From: Rathayibacter sp. SD072
Lineage (GTDB): Bacteria > Actinomycetota > Actinomycetes > Actinomycetales > Microbacteriaceae
NCBI RefSeq assembly: GCF_017355185.1
Contig: NZ_JADILJ010000015.1
Location: 1-64,000, forward strand
Length of the DNA: 64,000 nucleotides
Reading direction: 5' to 3'
Shown here: positions 26,271 to 35,171 of the stretch, in pieces
How the letters are laid out: each line of letters begins with the position of its first letter
Position numbering within the stretch: the first letter of the stretch is position 1
The notes under the pieces: model-generated
Databases searched by the model: none
Told to the model about the DNA's origin: nothing
What the model saw: only the letters and a program-made list of their open reading frames with translations
Made by a program: the position numbers and the translations under genes

Positions 26271-27162
26271 GGGGCTTCCGCGTGCGCCGCACGACGGCCT
26301 TCGCCGGACCGGGACGCGCGGGCTTCTTCTTCCCGCCGCCCGCCTTCTCGGCCTTCTCCCGTGCCTCGCGGGCCTTCGCCTTCGCCGCCTTCGCGCGCGA
26401 CTCCACCTTCGGCGTCGCCGCCGTGCCCCGCGTCGTGTTGGCGCTGCGGCCGCGCACCACGCCGATGAAGTCCTCGACGTCGTCCGTCTTCTCCTCCGCG
26501 ACCCAGGCCAGGCGCACGGACGTCGGAGCGACTCCCGTCACCGGCACTGCGCGCACGTCCTTCCGGCTGTGCACGCGGGCGATCGCCTGCGGCACGATCA
26601 GCACGCCCACTCCCGCTGCGACCTGCTCGACGGCGTCGTCGAGGCCGGCCATCCGCGGCAGGGGACGTCGCGAGCCGTCGGCGATCTCCACCGCGACGGC
26701 CGCCCACTCCTGCACGGCCGACGGCTCCTGCAGCAGGTGCTCGTCGGCGAGATCGGCGACGTCGACCGACTCCGCGTCGGCGAAGGCGTGCTCTCGGCCG
26801 AGCACCACGACGGGCTGCTCGTCGTAGAGGTGGATGGCGCTGAGGAGGGAGGCGTCGACGTCCCCGCGGACGAACGCGACCTGCGCGCGGCCGTCGAGCA
26901 GCGCGCGCGGCGTCTCGTCCTCGGCGAGCGCCAGCACCCGCAGCGGCAGGTCGGAGCGGCGATCGCCCCAGATGCGCGTCCACTTCGTCGGGGTGACGCC
27001 CGGCGCGAGAGCGACCGAGAACACCGGGCCGACGGGCTCGTCCGCATCGGGCAGGTCCGCACCCGGCTCGTCCCCTTCCGACCGTTCGACCGCAGCCTCG
27101 TCCAGGCGCTCCGTCCCGACGACGTCGGCGTCCTGCTGCGGGGTGTCCGGCTCGTCGCTCAT
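26260..27162 (-). CDS. LysR-type substrate-binding domain protein without a helix-turn-helix
   Basis: A 300-residue protein. After an acidic 45-residue tail, residues about 47-230 follow the LysR effector-binding fold (FSVALAPGVTPTKW, FVRGDVDASLLSAIHLYDEQPVVVLG split over two strands, VAAGVGVLIVPQAIARV). The winged helix-turn-helix that normally occupies the first 60 residues is absent. The tail from residue 245 is rich in Lys/Arg/Ala (AKAAKAKAREAREKAEKA) and could bind DNA or RNA electrostatically. The start ATG is six bases from TACCCT, so the message is leaderless. It is divergent from a DUF5997 gene; the pair may work together. Confidence 0.8.
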
Positions 27163-27168
27163 CCGACC

Positions 27169-27199
27169 AGGGTAGGCGCTGTGCGCGCGACGGTAGGGT
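27169..27199. promoter_or_regulatory. divergent leaderless promoters
   Basis: TACCCT on the minus strand (27174-27169) lies six bases from the ATG at 27162, and TAGGGT on the plus strand (27194-27199) lies six bases from the ATG at 27206. Both -10 elements fit within 43 bases between the two start codons, so the two promoters must share their upstream DNA. Confidence 0.7.
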
Positions 27200-27205
27200 T
27201 GCCGC

Positions 27206-27586
27206 ATGGCCAAGGCGACACAGACGATGAAGGCTGCGACCGCGGCGAAGAAGCTCCAGATCTTCCTGCCCGCGACCCCGGAGGAGTTCCAGGAGTCGGC
27301 GATCACGCGCGAGCAGTACGACGAGCTCGCCGCGAACCCGCCCGCGTGGCTCGTCGAGCTCCGCGAGAACGGGCCGCACCCCCGCCCCGTCATCGCCTCG
27401 CGGCTGAACGTCTCGATCTCGGGCCTCGCCCGCGGCGGCATCACCGACGCGCTCACGACCGACGAGATCCAGGCCCTCCTCGACGAGGTCCCCGAGTGGC
27501 TGCGCGTCGAGCAGAACCGCTACGCCGAGGTCCGCCGCGAGCAGGCCCGCCTGAAGTCCGAGCGCGCCGCCAAGGCCGCCGAGTAG
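27206..27586 (+). CDS. DUF5997 family protein
   Basis: A 126-residue protein of an actinobacterial family of unknown function. The conserved core is KLQIFLPATPEEFQ, WLVELRENGPHPRPVIASRLNVSISGLAR split near residues 50-75, and DEIQALLDEVPEWL. It starts directly after a leaderless promoter and carries a Lys/Ala-rich N-terminus and a charged C-terminal helix (RREQARLKSERAAKAAE). It is divergent from the helix-turn-helix-less LysR-type protein. The SRLNVSISGLARGGIT segment resembles a DNA-binding helix-turn-helix, which would let the two together make a working regulator; that is speculation. Confidence 0.85.
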   Translation: MAKATQTMKAATAAKKLQIFLPATPEEFQESAITREQYDELAANPPAWLVELRENGPHPRPVIASRLNVSISGLARGGITDALTTDEIQALLDEVPEWLRVEQNRYAEVRREQARLKSERAAKAAE

Positions 27587-27851
27587 CCTCCTCCCCTCTC
27601 TCGCATCGGTCGACGTCGACTCCCCTCCGTCTCCTGCGAGCGGCTGTCCGAAGGCCGGCAACGCGATGCGCGGCCGACGCCGGGAACCTCGACCCGCCCG
27701 TGTACGGAGGCTCCGACCTGGCGACGTCCGTCGACGACGGCGTCGCTGAGACCCGACCGAGGTCCGCCTCGCCGAGGCCGGGGTGGAGCGGTTCGTCCGG
27801 GCCCCGCCGAAGCACCTCCAGTGACGTCCGCCGCGGCGAGGGCCGGGGGTG

Positions 27852-28796
27852 TCACTTGCTGTCGGCGCGGCCGATCGGGTCGGTGCTGGTGCGGAACGCC
27901 TCGCGGGCGGTGGCCCAGCTGGTCGCGTCGACGTTCAGGGCGGAGCGGAGGTAGGCGGTGCTCATCCGCTGGATGACGGCGACCCGTTCCGGGTTCTCGT
28001 CGGTGGTCTCGGCGACCTCGTAGCCGACGATCCCGCCGAGGGCGTGCTCGGCGCCGAAGAAGGTCAGGAGGTCGGTGGCGCCGGGGCTGTGGGTGTAGGC
28101 GTCGGTGAACCAGTCGGGTCCACGGCTGGACATCTTCGACTGGTCGTGGTCGCCGGCGATCACCAGCGTCGGGGTGGTGAGTTCGCGGAACGAGGGGCGG
28201 ATGAACGGGAAGTTCGCCTGTGCGAACGGGTGGAGGTCGTCGCCTCCGAGACCGGTGGCGGCGAGGAGGATGCCCGCGGTGATGCGGCTGTCGGACATGT
28301 CCTCACCGACCTGACCGTCCTCATCGAGAATCCGTGCGCCGAGGAGCGACTGGGCCGTCTGACCACCCCAGGAGTGCCCGGTGGCGGCGATGCGGCCGCG
28401 GTCGAGGCGGCCGGCGAGGCCGGGGACAGCGGCTTCGATGGTGTCGAGCTGATCGAGGATGCGGGTGAGGTCGGCGATCCGCTCGGTCCAGATGGTGGGG
28501 AAGACGGGGTGGTCGAACCCGAATCCGTTCCGGCGGGAGTCCAGGTGCGTGGGCTGGATGACGACGAAGCCCCGCGACGCCCAGAAGGCAGTGAGGGGAG
28601 CGTAGCCGTCGAGGTTCCACCCGTTGCCGTGGGAGAACACGACGACGGGGAGGTTCGTGCCGGTCGCGGGTGCCGACACGCGGACGTCCAGCGGCACGGG
28701 GCGATCCGGGGCGAGCAGTCCGACAGGCGCGACGGACACGACCGGGCTGCCGGCGCCGATGATGTCGTCCAGCGCGGAGACGAGTGCTGAGGGCAT
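27852..28796 (-). CDS. alpha/beta hydrolase, PAF-acetylhydrolase/cutinase-like
   Basis: A 314-residue esterase-like enzyme. VVVFSHGNGWNLDGYAPL supplies the oxyanion region (near residue 50), the nucleophile Ser is in ATGHSWGGQTA (near 138), Asp in VIAGDHDQSK (near 220), and His in GAEHALGG (near 263). No signal peptide. The ATG at 28796 follows GGAAGGA at 5-6 bases. It is divergent from a TetR gene, with two palindromes in between, and is most likely the repressor's target. Substrate unknown. Confidence 0.85.
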   Translation of the reverse strand: MPSALVSALDDIIGAGSPVVSVAPVGLLAPDRPVPLDVRVSAPATGTNLPVVVFSHGNGWNLDGYAPLTAFWASRGFVVIQPTHLDSRRNGFGFDHPVFPTIWTERIADLTRILDQLDTIEAAVPGLAGRLDRGRIAATGHSWGGQTAQSLLGARILDEDGQVGEDMSDSRITAGILLAATGLGGDDLHPFAQANFPFIRPSFRELTTPTLVIAGDHDQSKMSSRGPDWFTDAYTHSPGATDLLTFFGAEHALGGIVGYEVAETTDENPERVAVIQRMSTAYLRSALNVDATSWATAREAFRTSTDPIGRADSK

Positions 28797-28837
28797 GGGA
28801 GTTCCTTCCGAGGGAGCCGCACTGCGATACTGGTTAT

Positions 28838-28879
28838 CGGAGCGCTGCTCCGCAACATTACGGAGCACCGCTCCGTAAT
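28838..28879. promoter_or_regulatory. double TetR operator
   Basis: Two copies of the palindrome CGGAGC-N3-GCTCCG occur at 28838-28852 and 28861-28875. The second extends to perfect 10-base arms (ATTACGGAGC and GCTCCGTAAT). The centre-to-centre distance is 23 bases, about two helical turns, suited to two TetR dimers on one face. They lie between the divergent hydrolase and TetR genes. Confidence 0.75.
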
Positions 28880-28913
28880 GCAAGCGAGCGGTCCCACGAA
28901 CGCGGAGGAATCC

Positions 28914-29534
28914 ATGCCCGACACTCGGAACGACGACCAGAAGGCTGTGCGGTCGGTCGGTCGTCCCCGTCGGAGTCAGCAGGCCCTGCTGGATGCGGCC
29001 GCGGCGGTGTTCGTGGAGTCCGGCGTCGACGCCCCGGTACGCGAGATCGCGGCGAGAGCCGGTGTCGGGATGGGCACCGTCTACCGCCACTTCCCGACTC
29101 GGCCCGAGCTGGTCGTCGCGGTCTACCGTCACCAGGTCGAGGCGTGCGCGGAGGCCGGGCCGCGGCTCCTCTCGGAGAGCGCGACCCCGGAGGCAGCGCT
29201 GCGCGAGTGGATGGCACTGTTCGTGGACTTCCTGGTGACGAAGCACGGTCTCGCCGGGGCGCTCCAGGGCGACGGCGCCGGATCGGATGCTCTGCACGCG
29301 TACTTCGTCGACCGCCTCGTGCCCGTCTGCGGGTCTCTCCTCGACGCGGCCCGGGCAGATCGAGGTTCTCCCTCTCGGGAATCGGTTCTGAACGGGTACA
29401 GCCTCTTGAAGGGTGTCGGGAACCTCTGCATCGGAGCCGCGGGCGACTCAGACTACGACGCCGATCGACTGGTGCAGGCTCTCGTGTCCGGCGCGCTCGC
29501 TCCCAGCCGGCCGCCCGTCGTGGGCGTCCAGTAG
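28914..29534 (+). CDS. TetR-family transcriptional repressor
   Basis: A 206-residue TetR protein. The DNA-binding domain spans residues about 17-65 with VGRPRRSQQALLDAAAAVF, then the recognition helix VREIAARAGVGMGTVYRHFPTRPEL. The C-terminal ligand domain resembles SbtR/AcrR-type members (WMALFVDFLVTKHGLA). GGAGGA precedes the ATG at 28914 by 4-5 bases. It should bind the double palindrome immediately upstream and control itself and the divergent hydrolase. The inducer is unknown. Confidence 0.9.
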   Translation: MPDTRNDDQKAVRSVGRPRRSQQALLDAAAAVFVESGVDAPVREIAARAGVGMGTVYRHFPTRPELVVAVYRHQVEACAEAGPRLLSESATPEAALREWMALFVDFLVTKHGLAGALQGDGAGSDALHAYFVDRLVPVCGSLLDAARADRGSPSRESVLNGYSLLKGVGNLCIGAAGDSDYDADRLVQALVSGALAPSRPPVVGVQ

Positions 29535-29675
29535 CGCACCCCTGGCCGGCAGGCCTTCGGCCCGACTGACGAGGCGCGACCGCACGACGAACCGCAGCGC
29601 CCTGCCGCCCGCCTCATCGGTGGAGACCCTCGGTCCAGCCACCCGGAAGCGAAGCCGTGAGCGCGTGCACTCGTG

Positions 29676-29698
29676 TACCGGAGTGGCATCTCGCGGAG
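29676..29698 (+). repeat. dispersed 23-base repeat, copy 1
   Basis: Core CCGGAGTGGCATCTCG just downstream of a gene end and 8 bases before the convergent isomerase stop. Related copies are at 35067-35089 and, inverted, 38452-38474, all in intergenic DNA right after stop codons. Confidence 0.5.
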
Positions 29699-29705
29699 TG
29701 TCCCC

Positions 29706-30731
29706 CTACTGAGTCGAGAACGCCGCATCGAACGACGCCGTCGGCGTCTTCCAGAGCAGCGAGCGGATGAACCCCACGGCCTCCGCCGCTCCGTGCAGAC
29801 GGTCCATCCCCGCGTCCTCCCACTCGATCGAGATCGGGCCGGAGTAGCCGATCGCCTCGAGCGCGCGGAACGCGTCCTCCCACGGCACGTCGCCGTGTCC
29901 GGTCGAGACGAAGTCCCAGCCGCGCCGCGGGTCGCCCCACGGCAGATGGGAGCCGAGCACGCCGGCCCGGCCGTTCTGCGGGCGCATCCGCGTGTCCTTG
30001 CAGTCCACGTGGTGGATCCGGTCCTTGAAGTCCCAGAGGAACCCGACCGGGTCGATGTTCTGCCACATCATGTGCGACGGGTCCCAGTTGAACCCGAAGG
30101 CCTTCCGGTGGTCGATCGCCTCGAGCGTCCGCACGCTCGACCAGTAGTCGTAGGCGATCTCGGACGGGTGCACCTCGTGCGCGAACACGACGCCCTGGGC
30201 GTCGAACTCGTCGAGGATCGGGTTCCAGCGGGTCGCGAAGTCCTCGTAGCCCTCCTCGATCACCGAGGCGGGCACCGGCGGGAACTGCGCGACGTAGGGC
30301 CAGATCTTCGACCCGGTGAAGCCGACGACCACGTCGACGCCGAGCTTCCGGGCCACGCGGGCCGAGCGCTTCATGTCCTCGGCCGCCCGCTGCCGGACGC
30401 CCTCGGCGTCGCCGTCGCCCCAGGTGTAGTCGCGCACGAGCGCCTTGTGGCGGAAGTCGATCGGGTCGTCGCAGACGGCCTGCCCGGTGAGGTGGTTCGA
30501 GATCGCGAAGACCTCGAGCCCGTGGCGGTCCAGGATCTCGAGCCGCGACGCGGCGTACGAGTCGTCCTCGTCGGCGCGCTGGAGGTCGAGGTGATCTCCC
30601 GACGCCGCGATCTCGAGGCCGTCGTAGCCCCACTCGGACGCCAGGCGCGCCACCTCCTCGAAGGGCAGGTCCGCCCACTGGCCGGTGAACAGGGTCACCG
30701 GGTGCGTGGCGGCGTAGGTCTTCTCGCTCAT
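29706..30731 (-). CDS. sugar phosphate isomerase/epimerase (AP endonuclease 2-like TIM barrel)
   Basis: A 341-residue xylose-isomerase-like TIM barrel. Probable metal ligands are Glu in FAHEVHPSE (near residue 180), Asp in [10 protein letters not shown] (near 216), His in IHHVDCKDT (near 242) and Glu in ISIEWED (near 308). The family includes inosose isomerases, dehydratases and lyases that act on 3-keto sugars. It is the last gene of a four-gene minus-strand operon with two Gfo/Idh oxidoreductases and a second isomerase, which fits oxidation-isomerisation of a sugar or polyol; the exact substrate cannot be read. Confidence 0.88.
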   Translation of the reverse strand: MSEKTYAATHPVTLFTGQWADLPFEEVARLASEWGYDGLEIAASGDHLDLQRADEDDSYAASRLEILDRHGLEVFAISNHLTGQAVCDDPIDFRHKALVRDYTWGDGDAEGVRQRAAEDMKRSARVARKLGVDVVVGFTGSKIWPYVAQFPPVPASVIEEGYEDFATRWNPILDEFDAQGVVFAHEVHPSEIAYDYWSSVRTLEAIDHRKAFGFNWDPSHMMWQNIDPVGFLWDFKDRIHHVDCKDTRMRPQNGRAGVLGSHLPWGDPRRGWDFVSTGHGDVPWEDAFRALEAIGYSGPISIEWEDAGMDRLHGAAEAVGFIRSLLWKTPTASFDAAFSTQ

Positions 30732-30756
30732 GGCGCTGTCTCCTTCGACAGGGGTG

Positions 30757-31845
30757 TCAGAGCGCGCCGGGCACGGTGACCCAGGCGCCGGAGTCGGCCG
30801 CGTCGAGCACGGCCTGGGTGATGCGGGCGGCGCGGAGTCCGTCGTCGAACGTCGGCAGACCCTCGACTTCGGCTCCGGCGATCGCCGCGTAGGTGTCGCG
30901 GGCGAACGCAGTGAACGCGTCCTGGTAGCCCATCGGATGCCCGCTGGGCACGATCGAGAGGCGGGCCGCATCCGGTGCGAGGATCGCGCCGTCGCGCGGC
31001 ACGAGCACCGCGCTGTCGCGGCGCCCGACCCAGAGCGTCTCGGGCAGCTCCTGCTCGAAGCGCAGCGACTCCTCGAGCCCCGACACCTCCAGCACGAGCT
31101 CGTTGCGGTGCCCGGCCGTGACCTGCGAGACCAGGAGGGTGCCGACGGCGCCGCCCGCCAGACGGACGATCGCTCCGGCCACGTCCTCGGTCTCGACCGC
31201 GCGGCCGCCCCGCTCGGCGTGGATCGTGCTCGTGATCGCCGCGAGCGACTCGATCCGCTCGCCCGACACGAATTCGAGCAGGTCGACCAGGTGCGAGCCG
31301 ATGTCGCCGAAGGCGCGCGAGCGCCCGCCGGCGGCCGGATCCACACGCCAGTCGTCGTCGGACGCGCCCAGCAGCCAGTCCTGCAGGTAGCTGCCGCGCA
31401 CCGTGACCAGCCGACCGGTCTCGCCCGCGGCGACCCGGGCGCGCGCCTCGCGCACCATCGGGTGGAACCGGTAGGCGAACGGCACGGCGGCGACGATCCC
31501 CGCGGCCGACGCGGCGCTCGCGAGCGCCTGGGCCTCCGCCACCGTCGCCGCCAGCGGCTTCTCGCACACCACGTGCTTGCCCGCGTCGATCGCCGCGAGA
31601 GCGAGCTCGGCGTGGCTGGCGTTGGGCGTGCAGACGTGGATCACGTCGATGCCGTCGTCCTCGATCAGCGCCCGCGCGTCGGCGTAGGCGCGTTCGAAGC
31701 CGAGCTCGCCCGCCGCCCTCTCGCCCTTCTCCGGGCTGGAGGAGGCGACGCCCGCCAGGACCGCGCCGGCGCTGCGGGCCGCGCGGCTGTGCACGGCCGC
31801 CATGAACCCGCCGCCGAGCACGCCGACGCGCAGGGCACCGCTCAT
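30757..31845 (-). CDS. Gfo/Idh/MocA-family oxidoreductase
   Basis: A 362-residue NAD(P)-dependent sugar dehydrogenase. The Rossmann loop is [16 protein letters not shown] at the N-terminus, and the family EKP motif is in VVCEKPLA (near residue 93). The C-terminal half is the usual Gfo/Idh beta-sheet domain, with a catalytic-type Asp-x3-His in [12 protein letters not shown] (near 180). Its start shares one base with the stop of the next oxidoreductase gene (TGATG). Likely oxidises the sugar ring at C1 or C3 together with the neighbouring isomerases. Confidence 0.9.
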   Translation of the reverse strand: MSGALRVGVLGGGFMAAVHSRAARSAGAVLAGVASSSPEKGERAAGELGFERAYADARALIEDDGIDVIHVCTPNASHAELALAAIDAGKHVVCEKPLAATVAEAQALASAASAAGIVAAVPFAYRFHPMVREARARVAAGETGRLVTVRGSYLQDWLLGASDDDWRVDPAAGGRSRAFGDIGSHLVDLLEFVSGERIESLAAITSTIHAERGGRAVETEDVAGAIVRLAGGAVGTLLVSQVTAGHRNELVLEVSGLEESLRFEQELPETLWVGRRDSAVLVPRDGAILAPDAARLSIVPSGHPMGYQDAFTAFARDTYAAIAGAEVEGLPTFDDGLRAARITQAVLDAADSGAWVTVPGAL

Positions 31846-32954
31846 CAGACCAGGGTCGCTTCGCTCGGGTCCCAGTCCTCGGGGACGGCGGGGCGCGGCG
31901 CGACGGTGCTCTCGACGAGCACCTTCTCGCCCGTGTCGGCCGCCTCGAGGAGCGACAGCATCACGTCGGTCACGTGGTACGCGAGATCGCCCGACGCCGC
32001 CTCGGGCCGATCGGCCCGGATCGCCCGGGCGAGCTCGAGCACACCGGTGCCGCGCGAGAAGGTCGAGCCCGTGGCCGCGATGACCTCGGGCTCCTTCTCT
32101 CCGCGGCGGTACAGGGTGACCTCGCCGTCGTGCATGTTGGGGTCCGGCAGCACGAGCGTGCCCTCGGAGCCGTTGATCTCGACGAAGCCCATCCGCTGCA
32201 TGCTCGACTCGAAGCTCCAGACGCCCTGCGCCGAGGCACCGGATTCGAAGCGGAGCAGTCCGCCGATGTGGGTCGGGATCGTGACGGGGAACTCCGTGCC
32301 CTCGCGCGGTCCGGAGCCGACGACGCGCGTCGCGCGGGCCTGGGAGGAGACCGCGGTGACGCTCTCGACCGGCCCGAGGTTCTGCACGAGGGTGGTGATG
32401 TAGTACGGACCCATGTCCAGCAGCGGTCCGCCGCCGGGTGCGAAGAAGAACTCGGGGTTCGGGTGCCAGCCCTCGGGGCCGGGGCCCTGGAAGAGCGTGA
32501 TCGCCGACAGCGGGGTCCCGATGGCTCCGCTCTCGATGACGCGCTGGGCGGTCTGCAGGCCCGCGCCGAGGAAGGTGTCGGGCGCCGTCGCGACGCGCAG
32601 GCCCTTCTCCTTCGCGAGGGCGAGCAGCTCGACACCGCTGTCGCGGTCGAGCGAGAAGGGCTTCTCTGTCCAGACGTGCTTGCCCGCCTCGAGGGCGCGG
32701 CGGGCGACCTCGACGTGCGCGGCCGGGATCGTCAGATTCACGACGATCTCGATGCCGGGGTGCGCGAGGAGCTCCTCGACCGTGCCCGATCCGGGCACGC
32801 CGAACGCCTCGGCCTGCGCCTGCGCGCGCTCGAGGTCGATGTCGGCCACGAAGAGCACCTCGAGGTCGGGGAAGACCGTGAGGTTGGTCAGGTACTGGGT
32901 GCTGATGTTCCCGGCGCCGATGACCCCGACGCCGACGCGTCCCGCGCCGCTCAT
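31845..32954 (-). CDS. Gfo/Idh/MocA-family oxidoreductase (second copy)
   Basis: A 369-residue paralogue of the next gene in the operon. VGVIGAGNISTQYLTNL is the nucleotide loop, WTEKPFS the EKP motif (near residue 98), and LLDMGPYYITTLVQNLGP carries the D-x3-Y variant where the other copy has D-x3-H. The two oxidoreductases may therefore act at different positions or steps. Its start overlaps the stop of the upstream isomerase by four bases. Confidence 0.9.
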   Translation of the reverse strand: MSGAGRVGVGVIGAGNISTQYLTNLTVFPDLEVLFVADIDLERAQAQAEAFGVPGSGTVEELLAHPGIEIVVNLTIPAAHVEVARRALEAGKHVWTEKPFSLDRDSGVELLALAKEKGLRVATAPDTFLGAGLQTAQRVIESGAIGTPLSAITLFQGPGPEGWHPNPEFFFAPGGGPLLDMGPYYITTLVQNLGPVESVTAVSSQARATRVVGSGPREGTEFPVTIPTHIGGLLRFESGASAQGVWSFESSMQRMGFVEINGSEGTLVLPDPNMHDGEVTLYRRGEKEPEVIAATGSTFSRGTGVLELARAIRADRPEAASGDLAYHVTDVMLSLLEAADTGEKVLVESTVAPRPAVPEDWDPSEATLV

Positions 32955-33706
32955 GCGGAGAGCTCCGAGACGTAGCGGAAGCCGGTGGTGAGGCCCTCGA
33001 AGATGTCACCCGCGTAGGCGTCGAACTCGAGCACGGCGAGCGCCTGCGGGGCGGCGGCGAGGATCGACGGGATGTCCATCGCGCCGTCGCCGGCGGGCAG
33101 CTGCTGCTGGGTGTCGCTCGAGACGGGTCCGTCCTTGATGTGCAGGAAGCGGACCTTGTCGCCGAGGCGGCCGAGCACCGCGGCGGGGTCGTCGCCGCCG
33201 ACCGCGGCCCAGTAGGTGTCGAGCTCGAGCAGGATCCGGTCGTCGAGCAGGCTCGCGAGGTGCTCGAAGGCGCTCCGGCCGTCGACGCGGTTCTCGAACT
33301 CGAACGCGTGGTTGTGGTACCCGAGGGTGAGGCCGCGCGAGGCGGAGGAGTCGACGAGCGCGTTCAGCTCGTCGGCGATCTTCTCGACATCGTCGGCGGT
33401 GGTCCAGCGGGTCGGGTCGACGTGCGGATCGATCACGGTCTGCACGCCGAGCGAGGCCGCGATGTCGAGGATCTCGTCGACGGAGGTGCCCTCCTGCGGT
33501 CCGAGGAGGCGCGCGTGGGCGCTCGGGGCGGTCAGGCCGCTGGCGGGCAGCGCCGAGCGGTAGCCCTCGGCGAGGTCGACGAACGAGAAGAGCTCGACCT
33601 TCGTGAAGCCGATGCCTGCGAGGCGGTCGAGGGTGGCGGGCAAGTCGGTGGCGAGGGGCTCGCGGACCGAGTACAGCTGGACGGAGAGGTCTGTGGATGT
33701 GGCCAC
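32951..33706 (-). CDS. sugar phosphate isomerase/epimerase (small form)
   Basis: A 251-residue TIM-barrel protein of the same superfamily as the gene at 29706 but shorter. Probable metal ligands: Glu in KVELFSF (near 37), His in GYHNHAFEFE (near 140), Asp in LELDTYWA (near 166), His in FLHIKDGP (near 193) and Glu in VLEFDAYAGD (near 228). The GTG at 33706 is preceded by AGGAG at 9 bases and is the first gene after the TAGGGT promoter at 33752. First gene of the operon. Confidence 0.88.
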   Translation of the reverse strand: MATSTDLSVQLYSVREPLATDLPATLDRLAGIGFTKVELFSFVDLAEGYRSALPASGLTAPSAHARLLGPQEGTSVDEILDIAASLGVQTVIDPHVDPTRWTTADDVEKIADELNALVDSSASRGLTLGYHNHAFEFENRVDGRSAFEHLASLLDDRILLELDTYWAAVGGDDPAAVLGRLGDKVRFLHIKDGPVSSDTQQQLPAGDGAMDIPSILAAAPQALAVLEFDAYAGDIFEGLTTGFRYVSELSA

Positions 33707-33746
33707 CGGGGGTGCTCCTGATCGACGTCGAACGTGGGTGCTCCGA

Positions 33747-33789
33747 ACCCTACGCGGGCTTTTGACCATCAACAAGCAGAACTTCTTGA
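33747..33789. promoter_or_regulatory. sugar operon promoter and probable ROK operator
   Basis: On the minus strand TTGTTG (33775-33770), a 17-base spacer and TAGGGT (33752-33747) make a good promoter for the isomerase operon. Overlapping its -35 is TCAACAAG (33769-33776) with CTTCTTGA (33782-33789), inverted arms with one mismatch. ROK repressors bind AT-rich sites of this type, and the ROK gene starts 63 bases away on the other strand. Confidence 0.6.
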
Positions 33790-33851
33790 GGAGGCGGAGA
33801 AAGTCGGACGGGCTCGGAGCAGAAGGCCCCGCGCTGTGATTGACTTCGGCC

Positions 33852-35000
33852 ATGCCGTCCCGTCGCCGTTCCGCCACGAGCGCCCCCGGCGAGCTGCTGC
33901 TGCTGCTCGCCGACGGCGGCGCCCGCACCCGGGCCGATGTCGTCGCCGAGACCGGCCTCCCCCGCGCGGCGGTCTCGGCACAGCTGGACCTGCTGGCCGC
34001 CACCGGCCTCGTCGTCCGTCGCGACGACGCCCCCTCGTCCGGCGGCCGACCCGCGGCGCGGATCGCCTTCGACGCCTCGGCCCGCACCCTCCTCGCCGTC
34101 GACCTCGGCGCCGCCCACGCGACGATCGCGGTCACCGACCTCGACGGCACCGTCCTGACCGAGAGACGGGAGGCGATCGCGATCGCCGACGGCCCTCTCG
34201 CCGTCCTCGGGCACGCTCTCGAGACCGCCGCCGCCCTGCTCGCGGACCTCCCGGACGCCGGCCCGCTCGCCGGGGTCGGAGTCGGAGTGCCGGGGCCGGT
34301 GGAGCACGCCACGGGCCGCCCGGTGAAGCCGCCGATCATGCCCGGCTGGGACCGCTTCGACATCCCCGCCTTCGTGGCGCGGTCGCTCCCGGTGCCGGTG
34401 CTCGTCGACAACGACGTCAACCTCCTCGCCCTCGGCGAGCACGCCGATCACTACTCCGGCGTCGACGACCTGCTGTACGTGAAGGTCTCGACCGGCATCG
34501 GCGCGGGCATCGTCAGCGGAGGCGCGCTGCAGCGGGGAGCGCTCGGCGCCGCGGGCGACCTCGGCCACGTCCAGGTCCCCGGCGATCACGGCGACGCCGA
34601 CCTCGAGGCCATCGCGAGCGGCTCCGCCATCGCCCGGCGGCTCGGCGGCGGGGTCGCGAGCACCTCCGACGTCGTGCGGCTGCTGACCCAGGGCGACCCG
34701 GCCGCCGTCGAGCTGACCCGCACGGCGGGCCGCGACATCGGCGAGGTGCTCGCCACGTGCGTGAACCTGCTGAACCCCTCCGTCATCGTGATCGGCGGCA
34801 GCATCGCGGAGGCGAGCCACGAGGTGCTCGCGGGCGTCCGGGAGGTCGTCTACCGCCGCTCCCTCCCCCTCGCCACCCGCTCCCTCGACATCGTGCAGGC
34901 CTCGGGCGACCGCGGCGGCGGCGTCCGCGGAGCGGCCCTCATGGTCCGCCGCCACCTCCTCTCCCCCGCGGTCGTCGACTCCTTCCTCGCCGCCTCCTGA
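33852..35000 (+). CDS. ROK-family transcriptional regulator
   Basis: A 382-residue protein. Residues about 8-60 are a winged helix-turn-helix (GARTRADVVAETGLPRAAVSAQL), and residues about 75-380 a ROK sugar-binding fold with the VDLGAAHATIAVTDLDGT and GVGVGVPGPVEHATG phosphate loops. The family zinc motif (GHxxxxxxGxxCxCGxxGC) is degenerate: it reads LGHVQVPGDHGDADLE, with all cysteines missing, so zinc is probably not bound. ATG at 33852 is preferred over TTG at 33840. It is divergent from the sugar operon and the obvious repressor of it. Confidence 0.88.
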   Translation: MPSRRRSATSAPGELLLLLADGGARTRADVVAETGLPRAAVSAQLDLLAATGLVVRRDDAPSSGGRPAARIAFDASARTLLAVDLGAAHATIAVTDLDGTVLTERREAIAIADGPLAVLGHALETAAALLADLPDAGPLAGVGVGVPGPVEHATGRPVKPPIMPGWDRFDIPAFVARSLPVPVLVDNDVNLLALGEHADHYSGVDDLLYVKVSTGIGAGIVSGGALQRGALGAAGDLGHVQVPGDHGDADLEAIASGSAIARRLGGGVASTSDVVRLLTQGDPAAVELTRTAGRDIGEVLATCVNLLNPSVIVIGGSIAEASHEVLAGVREVVYRRSLPLATRSLDIVQASGDRGGGVRGAALMVRRHLLSPAVVDSFLAAS

Positions 35001-35066
35001 CGCTCTCCCGCGCCGGTCGAGCGTCCGCGACTTGCCACTCCGGTCCGCGACGCGCCGCCGGAGACG

Positions 35067-35089
35067 TACCGGACCGGCATCTCGAGGAG
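35067..35089 (+). repeat. dispersed 23-base repeat, copy 2
   Basis: TACCGGACCGGCATCTCG within the 171-base gap between the ROK and YqaJ genes; differs from copy 1 at three of 23 positions. An inverted part of the same core (TTGCCACTCCGGT) lies 30 bases upstream, so this copy can form a hairpin. Confidence 0.45.
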
Positions 35090-35159
35090 CCTCCGCGATC
35101 TCGCGCTCGGCGAACACCGCGGCCCCGCGTGCCGATTCGGCACCTCCTCGGAACGGGCG

Positions 35160-35165
35160 CAGAAT
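35160..35165 (+). promoter_or_regulatory. -10 element of the leaderless YqaJ gene
   Basis: CAGAAT at 35160-35165 lies exactly six bases before the GTG at 35172, supporting that GTG as both transcription and translation start. Confidence 0.55.
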
Positions 35166-35171
35166 GTATCG

